Origin: Saprospiraceae bacterium
GTDB taxonomy: Bacteria > Bacteroidota > Bacteroidia > Chitinophagales > Saprospiraceae
Direction of reading: 5' to 3'
Assembly (NCBI GenBank): GCA_015494245.1
Contig: WGBN01000412.1
Location: 1-8,081 of the forward strand
DNA: 8,081 bases
Part shown: positions 1-5,693 of the stretch, piece after piece
How positions within the stretch are numbered: the stretch's first letter is position 1
Layout of the letters: every line of letters begins with the position of its first letter
Position numbers and translations under genes: made by a program
The notes under the pieces: model-generated
Databases searched by the model: none
Told to the model about the DNA's origin: nothing
Seen by the model: the letters and a program-made list of their open reading frames with translations, nothing else

Positions 1-2
1 AC

Positions 3-37
3 GATAAACAATAAACGCTAAACGCTAAACACTAAAC
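3..37. repeat. Five tandem 7-bp repeats (NNTAAAC)
   Basis: Five consecutive heptamers read GATAAAC, AATAAAC, GCTAAAC, GCTAAAC and ACTAAAC, all sharing TAAAC. The array ends 13 bp before the first start codon and may continue upstream of the window edge. Similar AT-rich heptamer runs occur between genes in some Bacteroidota (recalled, not checked). The role is unknown: it could be neutral slippage-prone sequence or part of the leader of the next gene. Confidence 0.75.
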
Positions 38-50
38 AAACCACTACCTT

Positions 51-995
51 ATGAACCCCATTCTCATTGCAGAATTTTGTCAAAACCACAACGGTCGTTG
101 GGAGTTGGTTGAGCGCATGGTGGAGGAGGCTGCGGCGGCCGGAGCGGATTACGCCAAATTGCAGACCATACGCTCGCGGGAGTTGACGCATCGCCCTCGC
201 TTTGACGAGGGGGAGTTTTATCCCGATGGTCGTGTGAAGACCATTAAGCGGCCGTATGAAGCTGAGTTGAAGCGGCTGTCGGCTCTGGATTTGAGTCTGG
301 AGCAGGAAGCCAAATTTATTGAACTGTGCCGGCAGGCCGGCATTCGATCTATGACTACGGTTTTTACCCGCAGTGGCGTGCAGGACGTGAAAGAGCTGGG
401 CTACGATGCCATTAAAATAGCCAGTTACGATTGTGCTTCTTATCCGCTTTTGCGAGATGTCAAAGCTGTGTGGGGCAAGATTTTTGTCTCTACCGGAGCT
501 ACCTTTGACGAAGAAATTGAAAAAGCTGCGGAGGTTTTGTCGGGGGCTGATTACGAGTTTTTGCACTGCGTAACGATTTACCCCACGCCTTTGGAGGAGG
601 TGCATTTGCGGCGCATGGAGTGGTTGCGGCGGTTTACGCCTCGCGTAGGGTTTAGTGATCACAGTAAACCTTCTGAAACCGGTCTTTGGGCCTCCAAGGC
701 CGCTTTGGCCTTTGGAGCTTCCTGTATTGAGCGCCACTTCACCGTTCTGGCTCCGGACGAAACCCGCGATGGGCCGGTATCTGTTAATCCGGAGCAGTTG
801 CGGGAATTGAGGGCATTTGCCGAAAGGCCCCGAGAAGAGCGCCTGGAAATTTTGAAGCGCGATTTTCCGGCTTGGGAAGTGATGTTGGGTGACGCCCATC
901 GCCCTTTGTCTGAGCAAGAGCTGTTGAATCGGGATTATTATCGCGGGCGCTTTGCTTCCAAAGTGGATGGAAAGGTTATTTATAATTGGGAGTGA
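51..995 (+). CDS. NeuB-family (sialic/nonulosonic acid) synthase without SAF domain
   Basis: This 314-residue protein is a TIM-barrel synthase of the NeuB family, whose members condense phosphoenolpyruvate with an N-acyl hexosamine to make a nonulosonic acid in the cytoplasm. Family landmarks are in order: IAEFCQNHNG at residues 6-15 (Glu8), AKLQT at 35-39, IKIAS at 121-125, STGAT at 147-151, LHCVTIYPTP at 171-180, FSDH at 201-204 and ERHFT at 227-231. The barrel is therefore complete, with the conserved His204, Glu227 and His229. Typical NeuB proteins run to about 340-350 residues with a C-terminal SAF (antifreeze-like) domain. This one stops at residue 314, just after a segment resembling the first SAF strand (about 299-310), and no SAF-like coding follows. 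The usual GPDHKAS-type loop is replaced by DGPVSV (240-245). Substrate is therefore uncertain: Neu5Ac, another nonulosonate or a different keto acid. The ATG at 51 is the only sensible start, with family homology from residue 4. The family call is firm and the exact product is not. Confidence 0.9.
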   Translation: MNPILIAEFCQNHNGRWELVERMVEEAAAAGADYAKLQTIRSRELTHRPRFDEGEFYPDGRVKTIKRPYEAELKRLSALDLSLEQEAKFIELCRQAGIRSMTTVFTRSGVQDVKELGYDAIKIASYDCASYPLLRDVKAVWGKIFVSTGATFDEEIEKAAEVLSGADYEFLHCVTIYPTPLEEVHLRRMEWLRRFTPRVGFSDHSKPSETGLWASKAALAFGASCIERHFTVLAPDETRDGPVSVNPEQLRELRAFAERPREERLEILKRDFPAWEVMLGDAHRPLSEQELLNRDYYRGRFASKVDGKVIYNWE

Positions 996-1201
996 GTTTT
1001 TTTGTGGCAAGCTATCTCATAAGGCTACCCGCTCCCCCGGCCCTAAAGGGGAGGGCTACCCGTCTCATTTCGGAGGATGAGTTGTCAAGTTAGGTGAGCT
1101 GAAAATTTGTGGGAATCCTCGTCATCTGTCAGGCAGGTTTGCTAAAGCCCGCGGTCTATTATTGGTTGGCTTAGTATCTTATCTAAAATTTTAATGAACG
1201 A
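996..1201. other. 206-bp intergenic region, no gene seen
   Basis: I see no coding sequence here and no remnant of the SAF domain missing from the upstream synthase. The left part holds a repeat/hairpin element at 1015-1068. A second small inverted repeat, CTCAT/ATGAG (1064-1068 and 1077-1081), has an 8-nt loop. The last 50 bases turn AT-rich and presumably include the promoter of the downstream operon, but no clear consensus promoter is visible. An 11-codon frame starting at ATG 1194 overlaps the next gene in another frame. Confidence 0.6.
1015..1068. repeat. Direct repeats flanking a GC-rich hairpin
   Basis: GGCTACCCG occurs twice in direct orientation (1023-1031 and 1054-1062). Between the copies lies an inverted repeat, CTCCCC (1032-1037) and GGGGAG (1048-1053), with a 10-nt loop. 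TCTCAT also occurs on each outer side (1015-1020 and 1063-1068). No T-run follows the hairpin, so a classic intrinsic terminator is unlikely, although it could still slow or end transcription after the synthase gene. The CTCCCC..CCCTAAAGGGGAG pattern resembles dispersed intergenic hairpins I associate with Bacteroidota genomes. Confidence 0.6.
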
Positions 1202-2671
1202 TTGTTGTCAAGACCAATTTGTTATCTGATTTCTCATGGCTTTGCCTCTCGCATGGTCTTTCAGACCGGTTTGTTGGGTAAGTTGACGGAGGCGGGGCAG
1301 GCAGCTGCTGTGATTGCTCCGGATGCCGGGGATGCCAATTTAAGGGAGTTTTGCGAAGAGCAAAGCGTGGAGCTGTATCAATACCGCCCCCGCGTGAATT
1401 TTTTCACGGTGGATTACTTGTTTAAGCGGAAGTATTTTTTGGAAGATATTCGCAAAAATCCCGCTTTGTGGGCGAAGCATTTGCGGGCTGCTTATGGGGG
1501 GACTTCCCTGAACCCGTACATCCGCTTGCGGCCCTGGTTTTACTATGCGGTGTATTGGTTGGTGCAGCGTTTTCCGGTTTTGCGGGAGTGGTTTTTGAGA
1601 CGGGAGGAGCGATTGTTGCGTGACCCTGTAGCCGAAGCGCTTTTGCGCGAGATCAATCCCGCTTTGGTGGTGGCTACGTATCCGATCAACTTGCCGGAGT
1701 CTGTTTTGTTGCGGGCGGCACAGCATTTGGGGATACCGACGGTTATACATTTGCTGAGTTGGGACAACATTACGTGTAAGGGATATTTTCCGGCTCTGGC
1801 AGATGATTACATTGCCTGGGGGCCGATTATGAAGGAGGAGTTTATCGAGTATTACGGCATGGATGAGGAGCACGTATATGCCTGTGGCGTGCCGCACTTT
1901 GACCAGCACGTGCCTTTCCGGAAGCGCTTGGAGGCGGAGGGGCCCGGCCCGGCGATAGCGGCGGAGCATTTGGAGAAATTGGGTTTGCAGCCGGATAAGC
2001 CGTATTTGTTTATGGCTTTGAGTTCGCCGGTGTTTTGTCCGAGGGGAATAGATGTGGCGGAGTGGTTGGCGCGCAAGGTGGAAGCGGGCGATTATGAGGA
2101 GGAGATGCAACTGATTGTGCGTCCCCATCCTCAGAATGTGCAGAGCAAGATGGCCGATTTTTCCTGGCTGCCTCGCCTGCAGGCTTTGGAAAGCGGGCGC
2201 GTGGCGGTGGATTATCCGGATTTGGTGAAGAGTGAGCTGCCCTGGAGCATGCAGGCCAAAGACATGGAGCGACTTTCGGCACTTCTGGCGGGGGCAGCTG
2301 TAACCATCAACTTTGGTTCAACGGTCTCCATAGATGCCTTGATGGTGGGGCGTCCGGTCGTCATTTCCGCTTTTGACGGGGATGAGCAATTGCCCTGGTG
2401 GCAATCGGCCCGCCGGCAGATGGATTACGGCTATTACAAAAAGCTGATAGACATGGGCGGCGTGAAGGTGGCCTACAACTACGAGCAATTTGACGAGCTG
2501 CTCCGGAGCTATCTCGCCGAGCCTGAGGCCGATCGCGAAGCCCGGGAGTATGCCCTGCGCCGCGAGTGTGGTACGCCCGATGGCCGCGCTACCGAGCGAG
2601 TGGCAGAAGTCTTGTTGAAATTGGCCCGGCGACAGCAGCTTGCTGAACCGATAGCGCAGTCGCATGAGTGA
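1202..2671 (+). CDS. GT-B-like glycosyltransferase / CDP-glycerol glycerophosphotransferase-like protein
   Basis: This 489-residue cytoplasmic protein has the layout of a GT-B-fold transferase. The N-terminal half begins with a hydrophobic strand and helix start (ICYLISHGFASRM, residues 6-18). It contains a conserved-looking HLLSWDNIT block (183-191) and AWGPIMKEE (205-213), which recall capsule and teichoic-acid type transferases. The C-terminal half carries LIVRPHPQN (304-312) and INFGSTVSIDAL (369-380), matching the HP and GS/T..E/D-type nucleotide-binding motifs of CDP-glycerol glycerophosphotransferase-like and UDP-GlcNAc epimerase-like proteins. The likely role is adding a sugar or polyol-phosphate unit to the glycan; donor and acceptor cannot be read from sequence. 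There is no ATG in frame after the stop at 1184-1186, so the start must be TTG at 1202 or 1205. Its end overlaps the next gene by 8 bp, implying translational coupling. The fold class is fairly secure, the precise activity is not. Confidence 0.8.
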   Translation: MLSRPICYLISHGFASRMVFQTGLLGKLTEAGQAAAVIAPDAGDANLREFCEEQSVELYQYRPRVNFFTVDYLFKRKYFLEDIRKNPALWAKHLRAAYGGTSLNPYIRLRPWFYYAVYWLVQRFPVLREWFLRREERLLRDPVAEALLREINPALVVATYPINLPESVLLRAAQHLGIPTVIHLLSWDNITCKGYFPALADDYIAWGPIMKEEFIEYYGMDEEHVYACGVPHFDQHVPFRKRLEAEGPGPAIAAEHLEKLGLQPDKPYLFMALSSPVFCPRGIDVAEWLARKVEAGDYEEEMQLIVRPHPQNVQSKMADFSWLPRLQALESGRVAVDYPDLVKSELPWSMQAKDMERLSALLAGAAVTINFGSTVSIDALMVGRPVVISAFDGDEQLPWWQSARRQMDYGYYKKLIDMGGVKVAYNYEQFDELLRSYLAEPEADREAREYALRRECGTPDGRATERVAEVLLKLARRQQLAEPIAQSHE

Positions 2672-3713
2672 TTTTTGTCCCTTTGTGGTTTTTGGCCCTT
2701 CGAAATCGGGCACGACCTGGTTGCAGAAGAGTTTGGATGCGCATCCGGATGTGCGCTGTCACTTTCAGTTGCCGGTATTTTTCTTTGAAGATGGCGGGCG
2801 GCAGCTGGCGGTACGCGGGGGAGCTGTTTTCAGCGCTTTGCGCAGTCCGTTCCGGGAGTTGTTTGAGGGTGAAGAGGAGGCGCGCTACTGGGTGCGCCTG
2901 AGGTATTTTCAGCAGCTGCGGCCTTTGTTGGAGCGGGAAGTCCGGGAGCTGGCAGCGCGTCATGTTGAGGCGGCGCATCCGGATTTGTTGAGGGAGACTC
3001 TGCTGGAGACTTATCGCGCTTTGGCAGAGCGATTTTTACAGGATGTGTCCGGCAAAAAGCGCTACGGTACCAAGGCCACCAGTGATTTGGACTTCTTTTT
3101 TGAGCTTTATCCGAAGGGCAAAGTGGTGGGCATCGTGCGGGATGGTCGGGATGTTGCCGTGTCGAAGCGCTTCCACATGCAGCGGCGGGGCGCTTATTAC
3201 CACGGCGATGAAAAAAACCGTTGGCTGTATGTGCTGAACCACTACCGCCCTACCCGTCTGCTCGTCAAAGTTTTGCAGAAACGCTTGGGCTGGTTTGGCG
3301 AAAGCCATTACCGGACTTACGGTAGCGACAATATGTACTTTGTGCCCTCTGCTTTGAAGAAATTTGCTGCTGATTGGAAGCTTACTGTTGAATATTTGCT
3401 CAGGCATAAACAGCAACGCCCTGCACAGGTATTGGTAGTGCGTTACGAAGACCTCAAGAAAAATCAAGCAGGGATGTTGAGGCGTATTTTTGAATTTTTG
3501 GAGGTGCCTGCCGATGATGTGGTATTGCAGGAGGTCATGGCTGCCACGGATTTCAAAAAGCTGAAAAAAAACTCCGGCGGCGACAGCTTTTTCCGGAAAG
3601 GCGCTTCGGGAGATTGGAAAAATTATTTCTCGGATAAAGATAAATCCTTATTTAAGAAAATAGCGGGGGAGCTATTGATTGAATTGCAATATGCCGAAGA
3701 CCTCAACTGGTAG
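2664..3713 (+). CDS. PAPS-dependent sulfotransferase 1
   Basis: This 349-residue soluble sulfotransferase moves sulfate from PAPS to a hydroxyl or amine acceptor, probably a glycan. The 5'-phosphosulfate-binding loop is GPSKSGTTW (residues 11-19, Lys14), immediately after the first strand. The 3'-phosphate-binding segment is VVGIVRDGRDVAVSK (154-168), with Arg159 and Ser167 in the expected places. VVRYEDL (258-264) is the usual later strand and loop. RKGASGDW (311-318) matches the RKGxxGDW motif near the C-terminus of cytosolic-type sulfotransferases. Length is slightly above the usual 280-320 because of a helical stretch at about residues 55-125. No signal peptide or membrane span is seen, so it should act in the cytoplasm. 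ATG 2664 lies inside the end of the transferase gene (8-bp overlap) with no strong Shine-Dalgarno site, consistent with coupled translation. The family is clear and the acceptor unknown. Confidence 0.92.
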   Translation: MSDFCPFVVFGPSKSGTTWLQKSLDAHPDVRCHFQLPVFFFEDGGRQLAVRGGAVFSALRSPFRELFEGEEEARYWVRLRYFQQLRPLLEREVRELAARHVEAAHPDLLRETLLETYRALAERFLQDVSGKKRYGTKATSDLDFFFELYPKGKVVGIVRDGRDVAVSKRFHMQRRGAYYHGDEKNRWLYVLNHYRPTRLLVKVLQKRLGWFGESHYRTYGSDNMYFVPSALKKFAADWKLTVEYLLRHKQQRPAQVLVVRYEDLKKNQAGMLRRIFEFLEVPADDVVLQEVMAATDFKKLKKNSGGDSFFRKGASGDWKNYFSDKDKSLFKKIAGELLIELQYAEDLNW

Positions 3714-4734
3714 GCCACCTTTTTTTATCATTGGCGTTCCGCGTTCGGGAACGACCCTTTTGTCGGTGATGTTGGGCAATCATCCCGAGGTGTATGTGGA
3801 CGGTGATTCTGTGGGTATGCCTTTGGCGCGTTTGTACCGGCGTTATTTGCGGGGGAAATGTGCATCCAATGCCGATGAGGCTGCAGCTTTTTTACAAAAG
3901 CTGTTGGCTCGCAGCTACAAAGGGCGTTTGCAGCGTTTGACGGAGGGTGTGGTGTGGGATGCCGGCTCGGAGTCCCTGCAGGAATATTTTTCCAGGGCCG
4001 TGTGTGCCTTTGCCGAAAAGCGGGGTAAAAAAATGTGGGGAGATAAGACGCCTGAATTGAACTTTCAGCTCGAAAAAATTATCCAGCTTTTTCCGGATGC
4101 CAAGTTTATTCATCTTTTGCGCGACCCCCGGCCCAATGCGTGGAGTTTGCACAAACGTCAGTTGTATCCTTTGCCTTTGGCCGCGCAATATTGGCGGGAG
4201 ATCAACAGCATGGCCTGTGCACAAAGAAATTTGCTGGGCCCCGATCGCTTTATGGTGCTGAGGTATGAAGATTTGTTGCAAAACCCCCGAGACAGCATGG
4301 AAAAGGTCTGTTCTTTTTTGAAACTTCCTTTTGTGGAGGAGATGCTGGATCCCGGCAAAAATGCTTCTACCCTTTCTGCCAATGCTTATGTGAAGCCGAA
4401 TTTAGACGTGACACGCTTAGATGCCTGGAAGGAAAAAATGAGCTCCTCCCAGATCCGTAAAGTGGAGTGTATTGTTGCTGATTTAATGTTAGAGTTGGGC
4501 TATACGCCTGAATATATTCGCGAAGCAAAGCCCCTTTCGCCTTTGCGCATTTTTTTGCTCAGGCGCAAATTGATGCGCAAGATGCTGTTTACGGGTAAGC
4601 GCTTTCAAATGGTTGACAGGAAATGGAGTGTTCAAAAAATCCCGTTTTCGCGTCGCCTGAAGAATTTTTTCTTTGGCAGTTTGAAGCAAATTTTTTCAGA
4701 AGATTTTTTGCGCGTATTTGGCTATAAAGATTGA
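3691..4734 (+). CDS. PAPS-dependent sulfotransferase 2 with basic C-terminal tail
   Basis: This 347-residue protein belongs to a different sulfotransferase subfamily from its upstream neighbour. The PAPS loop is IGVPRSGTTLL (residues 14-24), GDKTP is at 117-121, the 3'-phosphate segment FIHLLRDPRPNAWS at 139-152 (Arg144, Ser152) and RYEDL at 191-195. The sulfotransferase fold seems to end near LELGY (267-271). The last 67 residues (281-347) carry 17 Lys/Arg and only 4 Asp/Glu mixed with bulky hydrophobics, which may bind membrane surface or a lipid-linked acceptor. I chose ATG 3691, giving a 23-bp overlap with the upstream gene. The rival is TTG 3679, four codons earlier, which sits 7 nt after GGGGGAG (3665-3671) and cannot be excluded. 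It likely sulfates another position of the same glycan, which is inferred from context only. Confidence 0.9.
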   Translation: MPKTSTGRPPFFIIGVPRSGTTLLSVMLGNHPEVYVDGDSVGMPLARLYRRYLRGKCASNADEAAAFLQKLLARSYKGRLQRLTEGVVWDAGSESLQEYFSRAVCAFAEKRGKKMWGDKTPELNFQLEKIIQLFPDAKFIHLLRDPRPNAWSLHKRQLYPLPLAAQYWREINSMACAQRNLLGPDRFMVLRYEDLLQNPRDSMEKVCSFLKLPFVEEMLDPGKNASTLSANAYVKPNLDVTRLDAWKEKMSSSQIRKVECIVADLMLELGYTPEYIREAKPLSPLRIFLLRRKLMRKMLFTGKRFQMVDRKWSVQKIPFSRRLKNFFFGSLKQIFSEDFLRVFGYKD

Positions 4735-4737
4735 GAG

Positions 4738-5685
4738 ATGCGGCCTCCGCTGATACATATTGGCTACAACAAAACGGGCAGCACCTGGTTGCAGGAAGAA
4801 TTTTTTCCGCTGCAGGAGCTGGGGTTTTACTTGTTGCTGGAGATGGAAGATCGCCGGAAAATTTACCGCTATCTCGTCAAGGAGCACGCTTTGTATTATG
4901 AGGAGGAACGCGTGCGGACGTATTATGAGGAGCGCATCAGTCATGCGGGAGATTTGTTGCCTGTACTTTCTGCAGAGCGCTTATCGGGCGATCCTCATTC
5001 AGGGGGGTACGACAGTGTGGAGGTTGCGGGGCGTTTGCACAGTCTTTTTCCGGAGGCAAAAATATTGCTGGTGGTGCGGGAGCAGCGGAGCATGCTTTTG
5101 TCTGTTTACACGCAATACGTGCGTGCGGGCGGTACGCGTTCTTTGCGGCGCTATTTGCGTCCGCCTTTGCGGGGAAGCCGGCGCATGCCGCAGTTTGATT
5201 TTCGCTTTTTGGATTATGCGCCTTTGGTGGAGCATTACATGGGTTTGTTTGGCCGGGAGCGGGTAAAAGTTTTGCCTTACGAGTGGTTGTTGAGTGAGCC
5301 GCAGCGTTTTTTGCGTGAGATTTTGCAGTTTTCAGATTTGGCGACGCCGGAGCGTTTGGAGCGCATAAAGACTTTGCCTTTCGGCAAACGGGTAAACCGC
5401 AGTTACGGTCCCTTTACGCTTTGGGCTAAGCGGTTGTACAATCGTTTTTTTCTGGACAACAGCCTGAATCCCGCGGCGCTCTTTCATTTGCCGGAAGGCA
5501 TAGAGCGAAGGGCCGTGCGTTGCTTTCAGTTTGTGGATGCTTTTCTACCCGCTGCTATGGTGAAAAATGCGAAGCGAAGGCGGGCTGCTTTGATAAGCAG
5601 GGCTGTAGAAAATCGCTATGCCAAAGGCAATGAACGTTTGTGCGAAATAACAGGATTGGATTTGAAGGAATTGGGTTATCTTTGA
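4738..5685 (+). CDS. PAPS-dependent sulfotransferase 3
   Basis: This is the third consecutive sulfotransferase, 315 residues, of yet another type. The PAPS loop HIGYNKTGSTWL (residues 7-18, Lys12) begins almost at the N-terminus. LSAERLSG (77-84) follows, then the 3'-phosphate segment ILLVVREQRSMLLSVY (109-124, Arg114) and VKVLPYEWL (176-184). The end, about residues 291-314 (ENRYAKGNERLCEITGLDLK then ELGY), matches the closing NxRLAExTGLDLxxLGY-like motif common in bacterial glycan sulfotransferases of the heparan/chondroitin-related class. It has no signal peptide or membrane span. The start ATG follows the previous stop by 3 bp, so translation is probably coupled. The family is secure; acceptor and regiochemistry are unknown. 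It is not an obvious recent duplicate of either neighbour, since the motifs differ at many positions. Confidence 0.92.
   Translation: MRPPLIHIGYNKTGSTWLQEEFFPLQELGFYLLLEMEDRRKIYRYLVKEHALYYEEERVRTYYEERISHAGDLLPVLSAERLSGDPHSGGYDSVEVAGRLHSLFPEAKILLVVREQRSMLLSVYTQYVRAGGTRSLRRYLRPPLRGSRRMPQFDFRFLDYAPLVEHYMGLFGRERVKVLPYEWLLSEPQRFLREILQFSDLATPERLERIKTLPFGKRVNRSYGPFTLWAKRLYNRFFLDNSLNPAALFHLPEGIERRAVRCFQFVDAFLPAAMVKNAKRRRAALISRAVENRYAKGNERLCEITGLDLKELGYL
5656..5684 (+). promoter_or_regulatory. Possible Bacteroidota-type internal promoter (TTG-N18-TATCTTTG)
   Basis: TATCTTTG at 5677-5684 is an exact match to the TAnnTTTG -7 element of the main Bacteroidota sigma factor. A TTG at 5656-5658 lies 18 bp upstream, near the expected -33 spacing. 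It lies at the 3' end of sulfotransferase 3 and could give extra transcription of the oxygenase and flippase genes. Six fixed bases are expected by chance about twice per strand in a window this size, so this is weak evidence. Confidence 0.25.
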
Positions 5686-5690
5686 GGAGG
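5686..5690 (+). promoter_or_regulatory. Ribosome binding site of the oxygenase gene
   Basis: GGAGG directly after the upstream stop codon (5683-5685), three bases before ATG 5694, is one of the few good Shine-Dalgarno matches in the window. It is the main reason to start the oxygenase at 5694 rather than at ATG 5739, although the spacing is short. Confidence 0.5.
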
Positions 5691-5693
5691 CCA

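Noticed and set aside
1..50. Heptamer repeats as a CRISPR array
   Set aside because: The units are 7 bp and directly adjacent with no spacers.
18..1010. 330-codon open frame on the minus strand opposite the NeuB-like gene
   Set aside because: It mirrors the length of the sense gene, its translation shows no recognisable domain, and the sense frame matches a known family throughout. It is a by-product of codon bias.
1032..1053. Hairpin as a rho-independent terminator for the NeuB-like gene
   Set aside because: No run of T follows the stem on either strand, and the loop is 10 nt. It is better described as a repeat element.
1157..1191. Possible -7 promoter elements TATTATTG (1157) or TAAAATTT (1184) before the transferase gene
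   Set aside because: Each departs from TAnnTTTG at one or two positions. The first has no -33 partner at the right distance, and the second would start transcription at or beyond the start codon region.
1340..2128. 262-codon open frame on the minus strand inside the transferase gene
   Set aside because: It lies wholly within a sense gene with clear GT-B-like motifs; its composition (rich in Gln, Arg, His, Pro) is typical of antisense reading of this codon usage.
2664..5685. Three sulfotransferases as a recent tandem duplication
   Set aside because: The active-site loops, spacing between motifs and C-terminal segments differ among all three.
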